NCBI GenBank assembly: GCA_020029595.1
Contig: JAIBJN010000025.1
Coordinates: 1-36,829, forward strand
Length of the DNA stretch: 36,829 nt
Source of the DNA: Actinomycetota bacterium
GTDB taxonomy: Bacteria > Actinomycetota > Thermoleophilia > Gaiellales > Gaiellaceae
Direction: 5' to 3'
Shown here: piece by piece, positions 29,879 to 35,621 of the stretch
Position numbering within the stretch: position 1 is the stretch's first letter
Layout: each line of letters opens with the position of its first letter
The notes under the pieces: generated by a model
Database searches by the model: none
Told to the model about the DNA's origin: nothing
The model's input: only the letters and a program-made list of their open reading frames with translations
Made by a program: the position numbers and the translations under genes

Positions 29879-30429
29879 GGACTGACTGTGAGCTCCGCGA
29901 TTGGGATCGCCCGGTCCTCGAGCTCGACCTCGAACTCGCCGGCGATGTCCGCGCGGAAGCTGATCCGGGCCGGTTGTCCGGGGGCCACGTCGGCGGACAG
30001 GTCGTAGCCGTGGAGGTGCACCTCGTCCTCGACGTCGGCGCGGACGATCAGTACGACCTGCTTGCCCTGCTCGATCGTCGCGCGCACCACCCCGCCGACC
30101 GGCTCGCCGTTGCGGAAGACGACCGCCACCCGCTGGGTGTCGTCGGCCGGTGCGGTGGTCGTCGGGGCCTGCTCGGTCGTGGTCTGCACCGTGGTCGTCT
30201 GCTGCGTTGTCACCTCGGTGGTCGTCTCCACGGTCGTCGTCTGGGCCGCGGCCGTCGTGTCCGCCTCGTCGTCGTCATCGGGCCTCAGCACGAGGAAGAG
30301 AATGACGGCGAGCGCGATGGCGCCGGCGCCGACGGCGAGCGTGGTCCAGAGAGTGCGCGACCCTTTCGGAGGCTCGGCCGGGGGTTCCCCAGGCGGGTCC
30401 GTGGGGGGTTGCTGTGGTGCCTCGCTCAT
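29875..30429 (-). CDS. Membrane-anchored cupredoxin-like protein with Thr-rich linker
   Basis: A 184-residue protein. A Pro-rich cytoplasmic start, a membrane helix at about 26-48 (TLAVGAGAIALAVILFLVL), an acidic patch, and a Thr/Gln-rich linker of about 40 residues precede a beta-sandwich domain (about 100-184). That domain has VHLHGYDLSADVAPGQPARISFRADIAGEFEVEL, the course of cupredoxin-like domains. Only a His remains near the first copper ligand. The C-terminal Cys-x-His-x-Met type ligand set is absent, so it probably does not hold a type-1 copper. The ATG at 30429 has a strong GGAGG site 6-7 nt upstream. The stop overlaps the next gene. It probably displays a binding module outside the membrane. 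Confidence 0.7.
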   Translation of the reverse strand: MSEAPQQPPTDPPGEPPAEPPKGSRTLWTTLAVGAGAIALAVILFLVLRPDDDDEADTTAAAQTTTVETTTEVTTQQTTTVQTTTEQAPTTTAPADDTQRVAVVFRNGEPVGGVVRATIEQGKQVVLIVRADVEDEVHLHGYDLSADVAPGQPARISFRADIAGEFEVELEDRAIPIAELTVSP

Positions 30430-30459
30430 GGTTTCCTCCGCGTTCAGGGATGTATGCAC

Positions 30460-30481
30460 GGCCGTGCCGGGCAGCACGGCC
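30460..30481. terminator. GC hairpin between two minus-strand genes
   Basis: GGCCGTGC (30460-30467) pairs with GCACGGCC (30474-30481) over a 6-nt loop. It lies past the stop of the gene at 30494 and 30 nt before the ATG at 30429, so it may end the upstream message or attenuate the next gene. No T-run follows. Confidence 0.4.
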
Positions 30482-30493
30482 CCGGTTCACGGT

Positions 30494-31066
30494 CTAGTGG
30501 AACGCGGGAGGGGCCCTGCCAGGGTGCCCGCCCACGAGCGCTGGAGCGGGCAGGAGGTCAACGGCGCGAGGCAGAGCGAGAAGGGGAGTTGGCCGGTGTG
30601 GAAGGGATGGCGAACGGGGTTCCGCAAAGGCGTCCGCGACGGCGAAGATCCCGCGGGCGATGACCGCCGCGGCAAGCCCGAATGGGAGCTGGAGCAGGAT
30701 CCCGAGTAGGAACACGGGTTCCATGGCCGTCGCCCACGGCGCCTCGCCCCCGTGGATCAGGCGCTCGAGGTGCTCCTGGGCGGCGAAGCCCAGCACCGGG
30801 ACTGTCCCGAAGAGCCAGGCCGGAGGCCTCCGGCCCACAGGTCGCCGTTGCACGATCCGTGCGAGCGCGGCCGTCGCTCCGACGGCGAGGAACGCCGCAA
30901 TGAGAAGCGGCGCGCTCTCGAGGTAGCCGTGGCCGCTCGCCGCGAGGGCGTCTTCGTGCTCGTGCCTCCCGGGCGAGACGAGCTCGTAGGCGAGGCTGTG
31001 AGCGCTGAGCCAGCCCGCCCCGAGGAGCGGCAACCCGACGAGCCAGGCTGCGTGCGAGCGCTCCAT
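30494..31066 (-). CDS. Small polytopic membrane protein of unknown function
   Basis: A 190-residue protein with about four hydrophobic segments (roughly 7-27, 47-68, 85-98 and 116-140). Between the first two lies a His/Glu-bearing stretch (GRHEHEDALAASGHGYLES). A second pair of His occurs in EHLERLIHGGE. Spaced His residues near the membrane could bind a metal, but no named family is recognised. The ATG at 31066 is chosen because it opens directly into the first helix, and an AAGATT box lies 7 nt upstream. It precedes the cupredoxin-like and polytopic genes and may form a unit with them, although a GC hairpin separates it from the next gene. The Arg/Pro-rich C-terminus looks disordered. Confidence 0.55.
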   Translation of the reverse strand: MERSHAAWLVGLPLLGAGWLSAHSLAYELVSPGRHEHEDALAASGHGYLESAPLLIAAFLAVGATAALARIVQRRPVGRRPPAWLFGTVPVLGFAAQEHLERLIHGGEAPWATAMEPVFLLGILLQLPFGLAAAVIARGIFAVADAFAEPRSPSLPHRPTPLLALPRAVDLLPAPALVGGHPGRAPPAFH

Positions 31067-31081
31067 GGCTCTCAATCTTGC

Positions 31082-31108
31082 CAGAGGCCCGCACCGAAGG
31101 GCGCTCTG
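31082..31108. terminator. Bulged hairpin after the mmsA-osmC unit
   Basis: CAGAGGCCC (31082-31090) pairs with GGGCGCTCTG (31099-31108) with one bulge and an 8-nt loop. It lies just past the stop at 31122 on the minus strand. It is a likely end structure, but no T-run is present. Confidence 0.4.
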
Positions 31109-31121
31109 TAGTCGCCTCGCG

Positions 31122-31406
31122 CTACCTGACGACGACACCGCCGTTCTCGGCGGCGCCGGCCAGGAAGGCCAGCCAGTCGCGCCAGAGCTTCTCGTCCGCC
31201 AGCACCTTCGGCTCCGCCGAGGCCTGTGAGAGCGCGAAGTCGATCGCCCCCGCGGGCACGTGCGAGCCCGGCTCCAGGTGGTCGAGCGAGAGCCAGCCGG
31301 TCATCCCCTGCTCGGCCATCTCCTCCGCGAGCTGCTCGAGGTCGCCGAGGCCGAGGAAGACGTGTCCTCCGATGCCGTCGTTACGCGCCCAGTAGAGCCT
31401 GAGCAT
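31122..31406 (-). CDS. Small hypothetical protein
   Basis: A 94-residue soluble protein, acidic and rich in Leu, Ala and Glu. It opens with a strand (MLRLYWARNDGIGGHVFLGLGDLEQLAEEMAEQGMTGWLSL) that could be an alpha/beta or small domain fold, followed by a Trp-containing helix (DEKLWRDWLAFLAG). I do not recognise a family. The ATG at 31406 overlaps the stop of the class-V aminotransferase-like gene (TGATG), so it belongs to the same operon. Its conserved coupling, rather than a motif, is the main support that it is real. Confidence 0.55.
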   Translation of the reverse strand: MLRLYWARNDGIGGHVFLGLGDLEQLAEEMAEQGMTGWLSLDHLEPGSHVPAGAIDFALSQASAEPKVLADEKLWRDWLAFLAGAAENGGVVVR

Positions 31407-32572
31407 CAGACCAGTCGCTGGAGCTCGCCGAGGAGCCGGTCGACCTCCTCGGCCGTGTTGTAGTGGACGATCCCGAGACGGACGGCGCCGTCCGGGAGCC
31501 CGAGCCGGCGCATCACCTCGAGCGCGTAGTAGTCGCCCCACCAGACTGCGATGCCGCGCTCGGCGAGACGGATCGCAGCCAGCTCGGGCGTCAGCGTCGG
31601 AAACGTGACGGCGAAGGTCGGCGCGCGCCCGTCCATCGTCGGGGGGCCGTGGAGGCGCAGGGCGTCCGGCAGGCCCCCTAGCAGCCGCTCGCCGAGCTCC
31701 CGCTCATGGGCGACGATCGCCTCCCAGCCGAGCGACTCGACGTACGCCACCGCCGCACAGAAGCCCGCCAGAGCCTCGTGGGGGAGAGTGCCCGTCTCGA
31801 AGCGGACGCCGATGGGCTCGTCTGGCGCGGGCCGCACCTTGAAGGGCCGCCAACGCTCGAGCAGCTCGCGCCGGCCGAAGAAGAGCCCGAGGTGCGGGCC
31901 GAAGAACTTGTACGGGGAGCAGAGGAGCACGTCCACGCCGGCCTCGCGCACGTCGATGGGCCCGTGCGGCGCGTAGTGCACGGCATCCACCCAGGCCAGC
32001 GCGCCCGCCTCGTGTGCGAGCTCGGCGATTCGGCGGACGTCCGTGATCGTGCCGACGGCGTTCGAGGCCCAGGGAAAGGCGACGACACGAGTCCGCTCCC
32101 CGAGCTGGCGCTCGAGGTCGACGAGGTCGAGCGTCGCGTCCTCCTCGCGGATGTCGGCGAAGCGGACGACCAGGTCGAGGTCGTGCGCGAGCTCGAGCCA
32201 CGGCGAGACGTTGCCGTCGTGGTCGAGGCGGGTGACGACGACCTCGTCGCCGGCGCGGAGCTCGCGTCCGACCGTGCGCGTGAGCGCGAAGTTGATCGTC
32301 GTCATGTTCTGGCCGAAGCCGACCTCGTCCGGTTCGCAGCCGAGGAAACGGGCCGCCGCGTGATGTGCCGAGACGACGAGGGCGTCGCTCCTCCTGCTCG
32401 TCTCGAACGCGCCGCCGAGGTTCGCGTTCGACTCCCGCAGGTAGGCGGCCATCGCCTCGATCACGGAGTCGGGAACCTGCGTCCCGCCGGGAGCGTCGAA
32501 GAACGCCGTCGGCCGGTCGAGCGCCGAGAAGCGAGCCCGGACGGCGGCGACGTCGAGGGCGAGGGCGCTCAT
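31406..32572 (-). CDS. Cysteine desulfurase-like class V aminotransferase, VC1184 subfamily
   Basis: A 388-residue PLP protein. FFDAPGGTQVPDSVIEAM is the N-terminal block. WVDAVHYAPHGPIDVREAGVDVLLCSPYKFFGPHLG carries the PLP-binding Asp and Schiff-base Lys. GIAVWWGDYYALEVMRRLG and VRLGIVHYNTAEEVDRLL are typical of the VC1184 (TIGR01976-like) group. The catalytic Cys loop of true desulfurases is replaced by GDYYALE, so sulfur transfer by the normal mechanism is unlikely. The ATG at 32572 overlaps the OsmC stop (ATGA). It is coupled at both ends. The real reaction, perhaps a lyase or aminotransferase step, is unknown. Confidence 0.82.
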   Translation of the reverse strand: MSALALDVAAVRARFSALDRPTAFFDAPGGTQVPDSVIEAMAAYLRESNANLGGAFETSRRSDALVVSAHHAAARFLGCEPDEVGFGQNMTTINFALTRTVGRELRAGDEVVVTRLDHDGNVSPWLELAHDLDLVVRFADIREEDATLDLVDLERQLGERTRVVAFPWASNAVGTITDVRRIAELAHEAGALAWVDAVHYAPHGPIDVREAGVDVLLCSPYKFFGPHLGLFFGRRELLERWRPFKVRPAPDEPIGVRFETGTLPHEALAGFCAAVAYVESLGWEAIVAHERELGERLLGGLPDALRLHGPPTMDGRAPTFAVTFPTLTPELAAIRLAERGIAVWWGDYYALEVMRRLGLPDGAVRLGIVHYNTAEEVDRLLGELQRLV

Positions 32573-32991
32573 CTGCCACCTCCCGGCCGACGGACGACCT
32601 CGCAGTTCACGCGCCACTCGTAGCGGGGCTTCTCCGTCAGCGAGGCGCCGACGAAACAGTCGCGCTCGGCGAGGTCGAGGAGCTCGGCGAGAGCCTCGCC
32701 TTCCCGCGGCGGCTCGAGCTCGACGTCGAGGCCGCACTCGATCTCTACGAACGCGAAGCGCCCGTCCTCCTCGCGCCTGGTGACGACACCCTCGGCGGTC
32801 GCGCCTCCGCGAACCGCGACTCCGGCGCGCTCGGCGTGGAAGGCGAGGCTCTTGAGCGTGCAGCGCATGAGGCCCGCGAGCAGGAGGTGCTCGGGCGTCC
32901 ATTCGGGCCCGGGCTCGAGCGGAGCCTCGCCGTCCGCGAGGAGACGCCCCTCGCGGTCGACGCTCGCCGCGTACTCGAACCGCTTTGCCAT
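32569..32991 (-). CDS. OsmC/Ohr family peroxide-reducing protein
   Basis: A 140-residue protein. The first active Cys lies in LLLAGLMRCTLKSLAFHAERAGV (about 43) and the second in AERDCFVGASLTEKPRYEW (about 111), the spacing of the OsmC/Ohr peroxidase pair. It reduces organic hydroperoxides with thiol donors. The ATG at 32991 immediately follows a 56-bp palindrome that fills the whole gap after the dehydrogenase gene, and no Shine-Dalgarno is seen. Translation may depend on coupling or on unfolding that structure. The stop overlaps the next gene. Confidence 0.85.
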   Translation of the reverse strand: MAKRFEYAASVDREGRLLADGEAPLEPGPEWTPEHLLLAGLMRCTLKSLAFHAERAGVAVRGGATAEGVVTRREEDGRFAFVEIECGLDVELEPPREGEALAELLDLAERDCFVGASLTEKPRYEWRVNCEVVRRPGGGR

Positions 32992-33047
32992 CAGATGTTC
33001 GGCCGGTGGCTGGCGTGCGAGTGCGGTAGCCGCCGACCGAGCATCTG
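32992..33047 (-). repeat. Intercistronic palindrome related to the family A element
   Basis: The arms 32992-33006 and 33033-33047 (CAGATGTTCGGCCGG and CCGACCGAGCATCTG) pair along 15 positions with one mismatch and one wobble. An inner GGCT/AGCC pair closes a smaller loop. The element occupies nearly all of the gap between the mmsA-like stop (33049) and the osmC ATG (32991). Its loop contains GGCTGGCGTGCGAGTGCGG, which matches GGCTGCGTGCGAGTGCGG of the element at 11013-11175 except for one inserted base. It may be a reduced relative, an attenuator, or both. Confidence 0.55.
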
Positions 33048-33048
33048 G

Positions 33049-34524
33049 CTAGGTCTTCGGCCAGCGCGTGATCACGACTTTCTTCTCCGTGTAGAAGTCG
33101 ATCGCGTCGCGGCCGTGCGCGTGCAGGTCGCCGAAGAACGAATCCTTCCAACCCGTGAAGGGGAAGTAGGCCATGGGAGCGGCAACACCGATGTTGACGC
33201 CGAGCATCCCGGCCTGGGCCTCGTAGCGGAACTTGCGCATCGCGCCGCCGCTCGTCGTGAAGATCGAGGCCGCGTTCCCCTTCGTGGAGGAGTTGAGGAT
33301 CTCGAGTGCGTGGTCGAGGTCGCGGGCCCTGAGGAGCGTCAGGACCGGGCCGAAGATCTCCTCCTGCGCGAGCTGCGAGCCGGGCTCGGCGCCGATGATC
33401 GTCGGGCCGATGAAGTTGCCGTCCTCGGAGCCGCGGCCGCGACCGTCGAGGACGAGCTCGCCGCCCTCCTCGACGCCCTTCTCGATCCAGCCGAGGATGC
33501 GCTCCTGCGAGGCGCCGGAGATGACCGGGCCGACCTCCGTCGCGGGGTCGATGCCGTCGCCGACGACCATCTCCCCGCCCTTCTCGGAGAGCGCCTGCTT
33601 GAGCGGCTCGTACGCGTCCCCGACGGCGATGCAGACCGAGTTGGCCAGGCAGCGCTGCCCGGCCGCGTGGAACGCAGAGGAGAGCACGCCGTCGACGGCG
33701 GCCTTGAGCTCGGCATCGGGCATGACGATGACGTGGTTCTTGGCGCCGCCCAGAGCCTGCACGCGCTTCCCGTGCTTGGCGGAGGTCTCGTAGATGTAGT
33801 GCGCGACGGGCGTCGAGCCGACGAAGGAGACCCCGTCGACGCCAGGGTGCTCGAGGAGTGCGTTGACGGAGTCCTTGCCGCCGTGCACGAGGTTGACGAC
33901 GCCCGCCGGCAGGCCGATCCCGTCGAGGAGCTCGAAGGTCCGCTCGGACGCGAGCGGATCCTGCTCCGAGGGCTTGAGGACGAACGTGTTCCCGCACGCG
34001 ATGGCGAAGGGCAGGAACCACATCGGGACCATGAAGGGAAAGTTGAACGGCGTGATTCCGGCGAAGACGCCGATCGGCTGCCGGATCATGTCCGAGTCGA
34101 TGCCGCGCGAGACGTCCTCGAGGTTCGAGCCCTGCATGAGCGAAGGGATGCCGGTTGCGACCTCGACGCACTCGATTCCCCGTCGCACCTCCCCGGAAGC
34201 GTCCTTGATCGCCTTGCCGTTGTCGCGGGTGACGAGCGTCGCGAGCTCGTCCTTGGCCTCCTCGAGGAGGTACTTCAGCTCGAAGCACGCGCGGGCGCGC
34301 TCGACCGGCGGCGTCGCTCGCCAGGCCGGAAAGGCCTCACGTGCGGCCCGCGCGGCCTCGTCCACCTGGGACGGGCCGGACATGGGCACCTGCCCGAGGA
34401 GCTCACCGTTCGCGGGGTTCGTGACGTCGATCACGCCGGACCCTTCGGCCTCGACCCAGCGTCCTCCGATGTAGTTCTTCAGGGTCCGCGTAGCGACCCC
34501 GGGCTTCTCCTCGACCTGCGCCAT
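33049..34524 (-). CDS. mmsA: CoA-acylating methylmalonate-semialdehyde dehydrogenase
   Basis: A 491-residue aldehyde dehydrogenase. IGVFAGITPFNFPFMVPMWFLPFAIACGN and FVGSTPVAHYIYETSAKHGKRVQALGGAKNH are NAD-binding blocks. The catalytic Cys is in FHAAGQRCLANSV (about 287). The stretch PFNFPFMVPMWFLPFAIACGNTFVLKPSEQDP is diagnostic of the MmsA/IolA group. It converts methylmalonate semialdehyde to propionyl-CoA, or malonate semialdehyde to acetyl-CoA, in valine, beta-alanine, thymine or inositol breakdown. The ATG at 34524 follows AGGAGG at good spacing. It heads an operon with osmC, a PLP protein and a small unknown. No valine or inositol pathway genes are near, so the donor pathway is open. 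Confidence 0.9.
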   Translation of the reverse strand: MAQVEEKPGVATRTLKNYIGGRWVEAEGSGVIDVTNPANGELLGQVPMSGPSQVDEAARAAREAFPAWRATPPVERARACFELKYLLEEAKDELATLVTRDNGKAIKDASGEVRRGIECVEVATGIPSLMQGSNLEDVSRGIDSDMIRQPIGVFAGITPFNFPFMVPMWFLPFAIACGNTFVLKPSEQDPLASERTFELLDGIGLPAGVVNLVHGGKDSVNALLEHPGVDGVSFVGSTPVAHYIYETSAKHGKRVQALGGAKNHVIVMPDAELKAAVDGVLSSAFHAAGQRCLANSVCIAVGDAYEPLKQALSEKGGEMVVGDGIDPATEVGPVISGASQERILGWIEKGVEEGGELVLDGRGRGSEDGNFIGPTIIGAEPGSQLAQEEIFGPVLTLLRARDLDHALEILNSSTKGNAASIFTTSGGAMRKFRYEAQAGMLGVNIGVAAPMAYFPFTGWKDSFFGDLHAHGRDAIDFYTEKKVVITRWPKT

Positions 34525-34548
34525 CTCTGCCTCCTGGTTGCTCCGCCG

Positions 34549-34555
34549 TAGAGTA
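34549..34555. promoter_or_regulatory. Overlapping divergent -10 boxes (mmsA-like/mug)
   Basis: GTAGAGTAC contains TAGAGT on the plus strand (34549-34554, exactly 6 nt before the GTG at 34561) and TACTCT on the minus strand (34555-34550, 26 nt before the ATG at 34524). The two boxes share five base pairs. Confidence 0.45.
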
Positions 34556-34560
34556 CCGCC

Positions 34561-35084
34561 GTGGCTGCGCCGACGGCCTCTCTCGTGCCGGACATCCTGG
34601 CGCCCGGCCTCCGCTGCGTCTTCTGCGGGATCAACCCAGGACGACGCTCGGCTGCGGCCGGCTGTCACTTCGCCAATCCTCGCAACGACTTCTGGCGGCT
34701 CCTGGCGGACTCCGGGCTCACCCCGCGGCGCGTCGACCCCAGCGAGCAGTGGGAGCTGCTCGAGCTCGGCTACGGGCTCACGAATGCCGCCTACCGGACG
34801 ACGAAGGGCAGCGGCGAGCTCCGCCGGGCTGACTTCGCCGAGGCGGCCGAGCGCCTCGAGCGGATCGCGCTCGAGCTCCGGCCGGCCGTGATCGCGTTCG
34901 TCGGAAGGCGGCGTACCAGGGGGCGTTCGGAGTCGCCCGTTGCGAGCTCGGGCTCCAGCAACGCGCCTCGGGGTCGACACGGCTCTTCGTCCTTCCGTCC
35001 ACGTCGCCCGCGAACGCAGCGGTCCCGTATGCGGTCCGGCTAGACTCGTTTCTTGCGCTCTCAAGTTTCCTCCGAGGGAGGTAG
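34561..35084 (+). pseudogene. mug: Mismatch-specific uracil/thymine DNA glycosylase gene (Mug-like), frameshifted
   Basis: The first 114 codons encode a Mug-type glycosylase: ILAPGLRCVFCGINPGRRSAA is the active-site GINPG block, followed by HFANPRNDFWRLLADSGLTPR. After IAFVG (34900) the frame turns into a Ser/Arg-rich run and stops at 35043. One base fewer than needed is present near 34903-34905. Read in the frame shifted by one from 34905, the sequence continues KAAYQGAFGVARCELG and RLFVLPSTSPANAAVPY, the expected second motif, ending at a TAG (35082-35084) 4 nt before the doxX start. So one base was lost, or there is a sequencing error. Such an enzyme removes U or T from G mismatches. A leaderless -10 box precedes the GTG. 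Confidence 0.75.
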
Positions 35085-35087
35085 GTT

Positions 35088-35510
35088 GTGGACGTCGTCT
35101 TCCTGATCGGCCGGGTCCTCTTCGCGGCGCTCTTCATCTTCTCCGGGCTGACCGTGCACCTGCTGCAGCGAAAGCAGGGGGTTCAGTACGCGAAGATGTA
35201 TGGCGTGCCGATGGCCGAGTTCGGGGTGCCCTTCACCGGCCTCCTGGCGGTGTTGGGCGGGCTCTCGGTCGCCCTCGGAGTGTGGGGCGACCTCGGTTCG
35301 CTCTTGCTCGTGGCGTTTCTCCTGCTGATCACGCCGCTCATGCACGCGTTCTGGCGAGAGACGGACGCGATGCAGAAGCAGCTTCAGATGGTGAGCTTCA
35401 CGAAGAACACCGCGCTCCTGGGCGGCGCGCTCGTCCTCTTCTACACCTGGAACCAGCTCCAGGGCGAGGCCGGACTCTCGCTCACCGACCCGCTCTTCGG
35501 CCCAGGCTAG
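35088..35510 (+). CDS. DoxX family membrane protein
   Basis: A 140-residue protein with four hydrophobic helices (about 3-24, 45-65, 68-87 and 105-122) and the DoxX course: an N-terminal FLIGRVLFAALFIFSGLTVHLLQ, then YAKMYGVPMAEFGVPFTGLLAVLGGLSVALG. DoxX-like proteins are membrane-bound and often tied to thiosulfate:quinone or other oxidoreductases, or to redox stress, but their reaction is uncertain in most bacteria. The GTG at 35088 has GGGAGG about 6-8 nt upstream. The start lies 4 nt after the true end of the mug frame, so the two form a small operon. Confidence 0.82.
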   Translation: MDVVFLIGRVLFAALFIFSGLTVHLLQRKQGVQYAKMYGVPMAEFGVPFTGLLAVLGGLSVALGVWGDLGSLLLVAFLLLITPLMHAFWRETDAMQKQLQMVSFTKNTALLGGALVLFYTWNQLQGEAGLSLTDPLFGPG

Positions 35511-35621
35511 CGCCTTTCATCGCAGCGGCGTGCCGGGTTTCGTCACGATCCGCGCGCCACTCGTGCGCTCGTTCCCGCTACGCTCGAAGCGGAGGGAGGA
35601 CCGCGGCCGGCCCCGGGCGGA

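Noticed and set aside
30181-30270. Tandem repeat or CRISPR-like array in the Thr-rich coding stretch
   Set aside because: The repeats are short codons for Thr/Gln in a protein linker, with no spacers or regular unit.
31406-32572. True cysteine desulfurase for Fe-S assembly
   Set aside because: The catalytic Cys loop is replaced by GDYYALE and no Suf/Isc genes are nearby.
34561-35043. Mug gene as an intact 160-residue protein
   Set aside because: The last 45 residues are low-complexity Ser/Arg, and the neighbouring frame holds the missing family motif.
35511-35621. Possible third copy of repeat B or A
   Set aside because: Only scattered short matches, and neither the AGTGCC ends nor the 20-nt B block are present.
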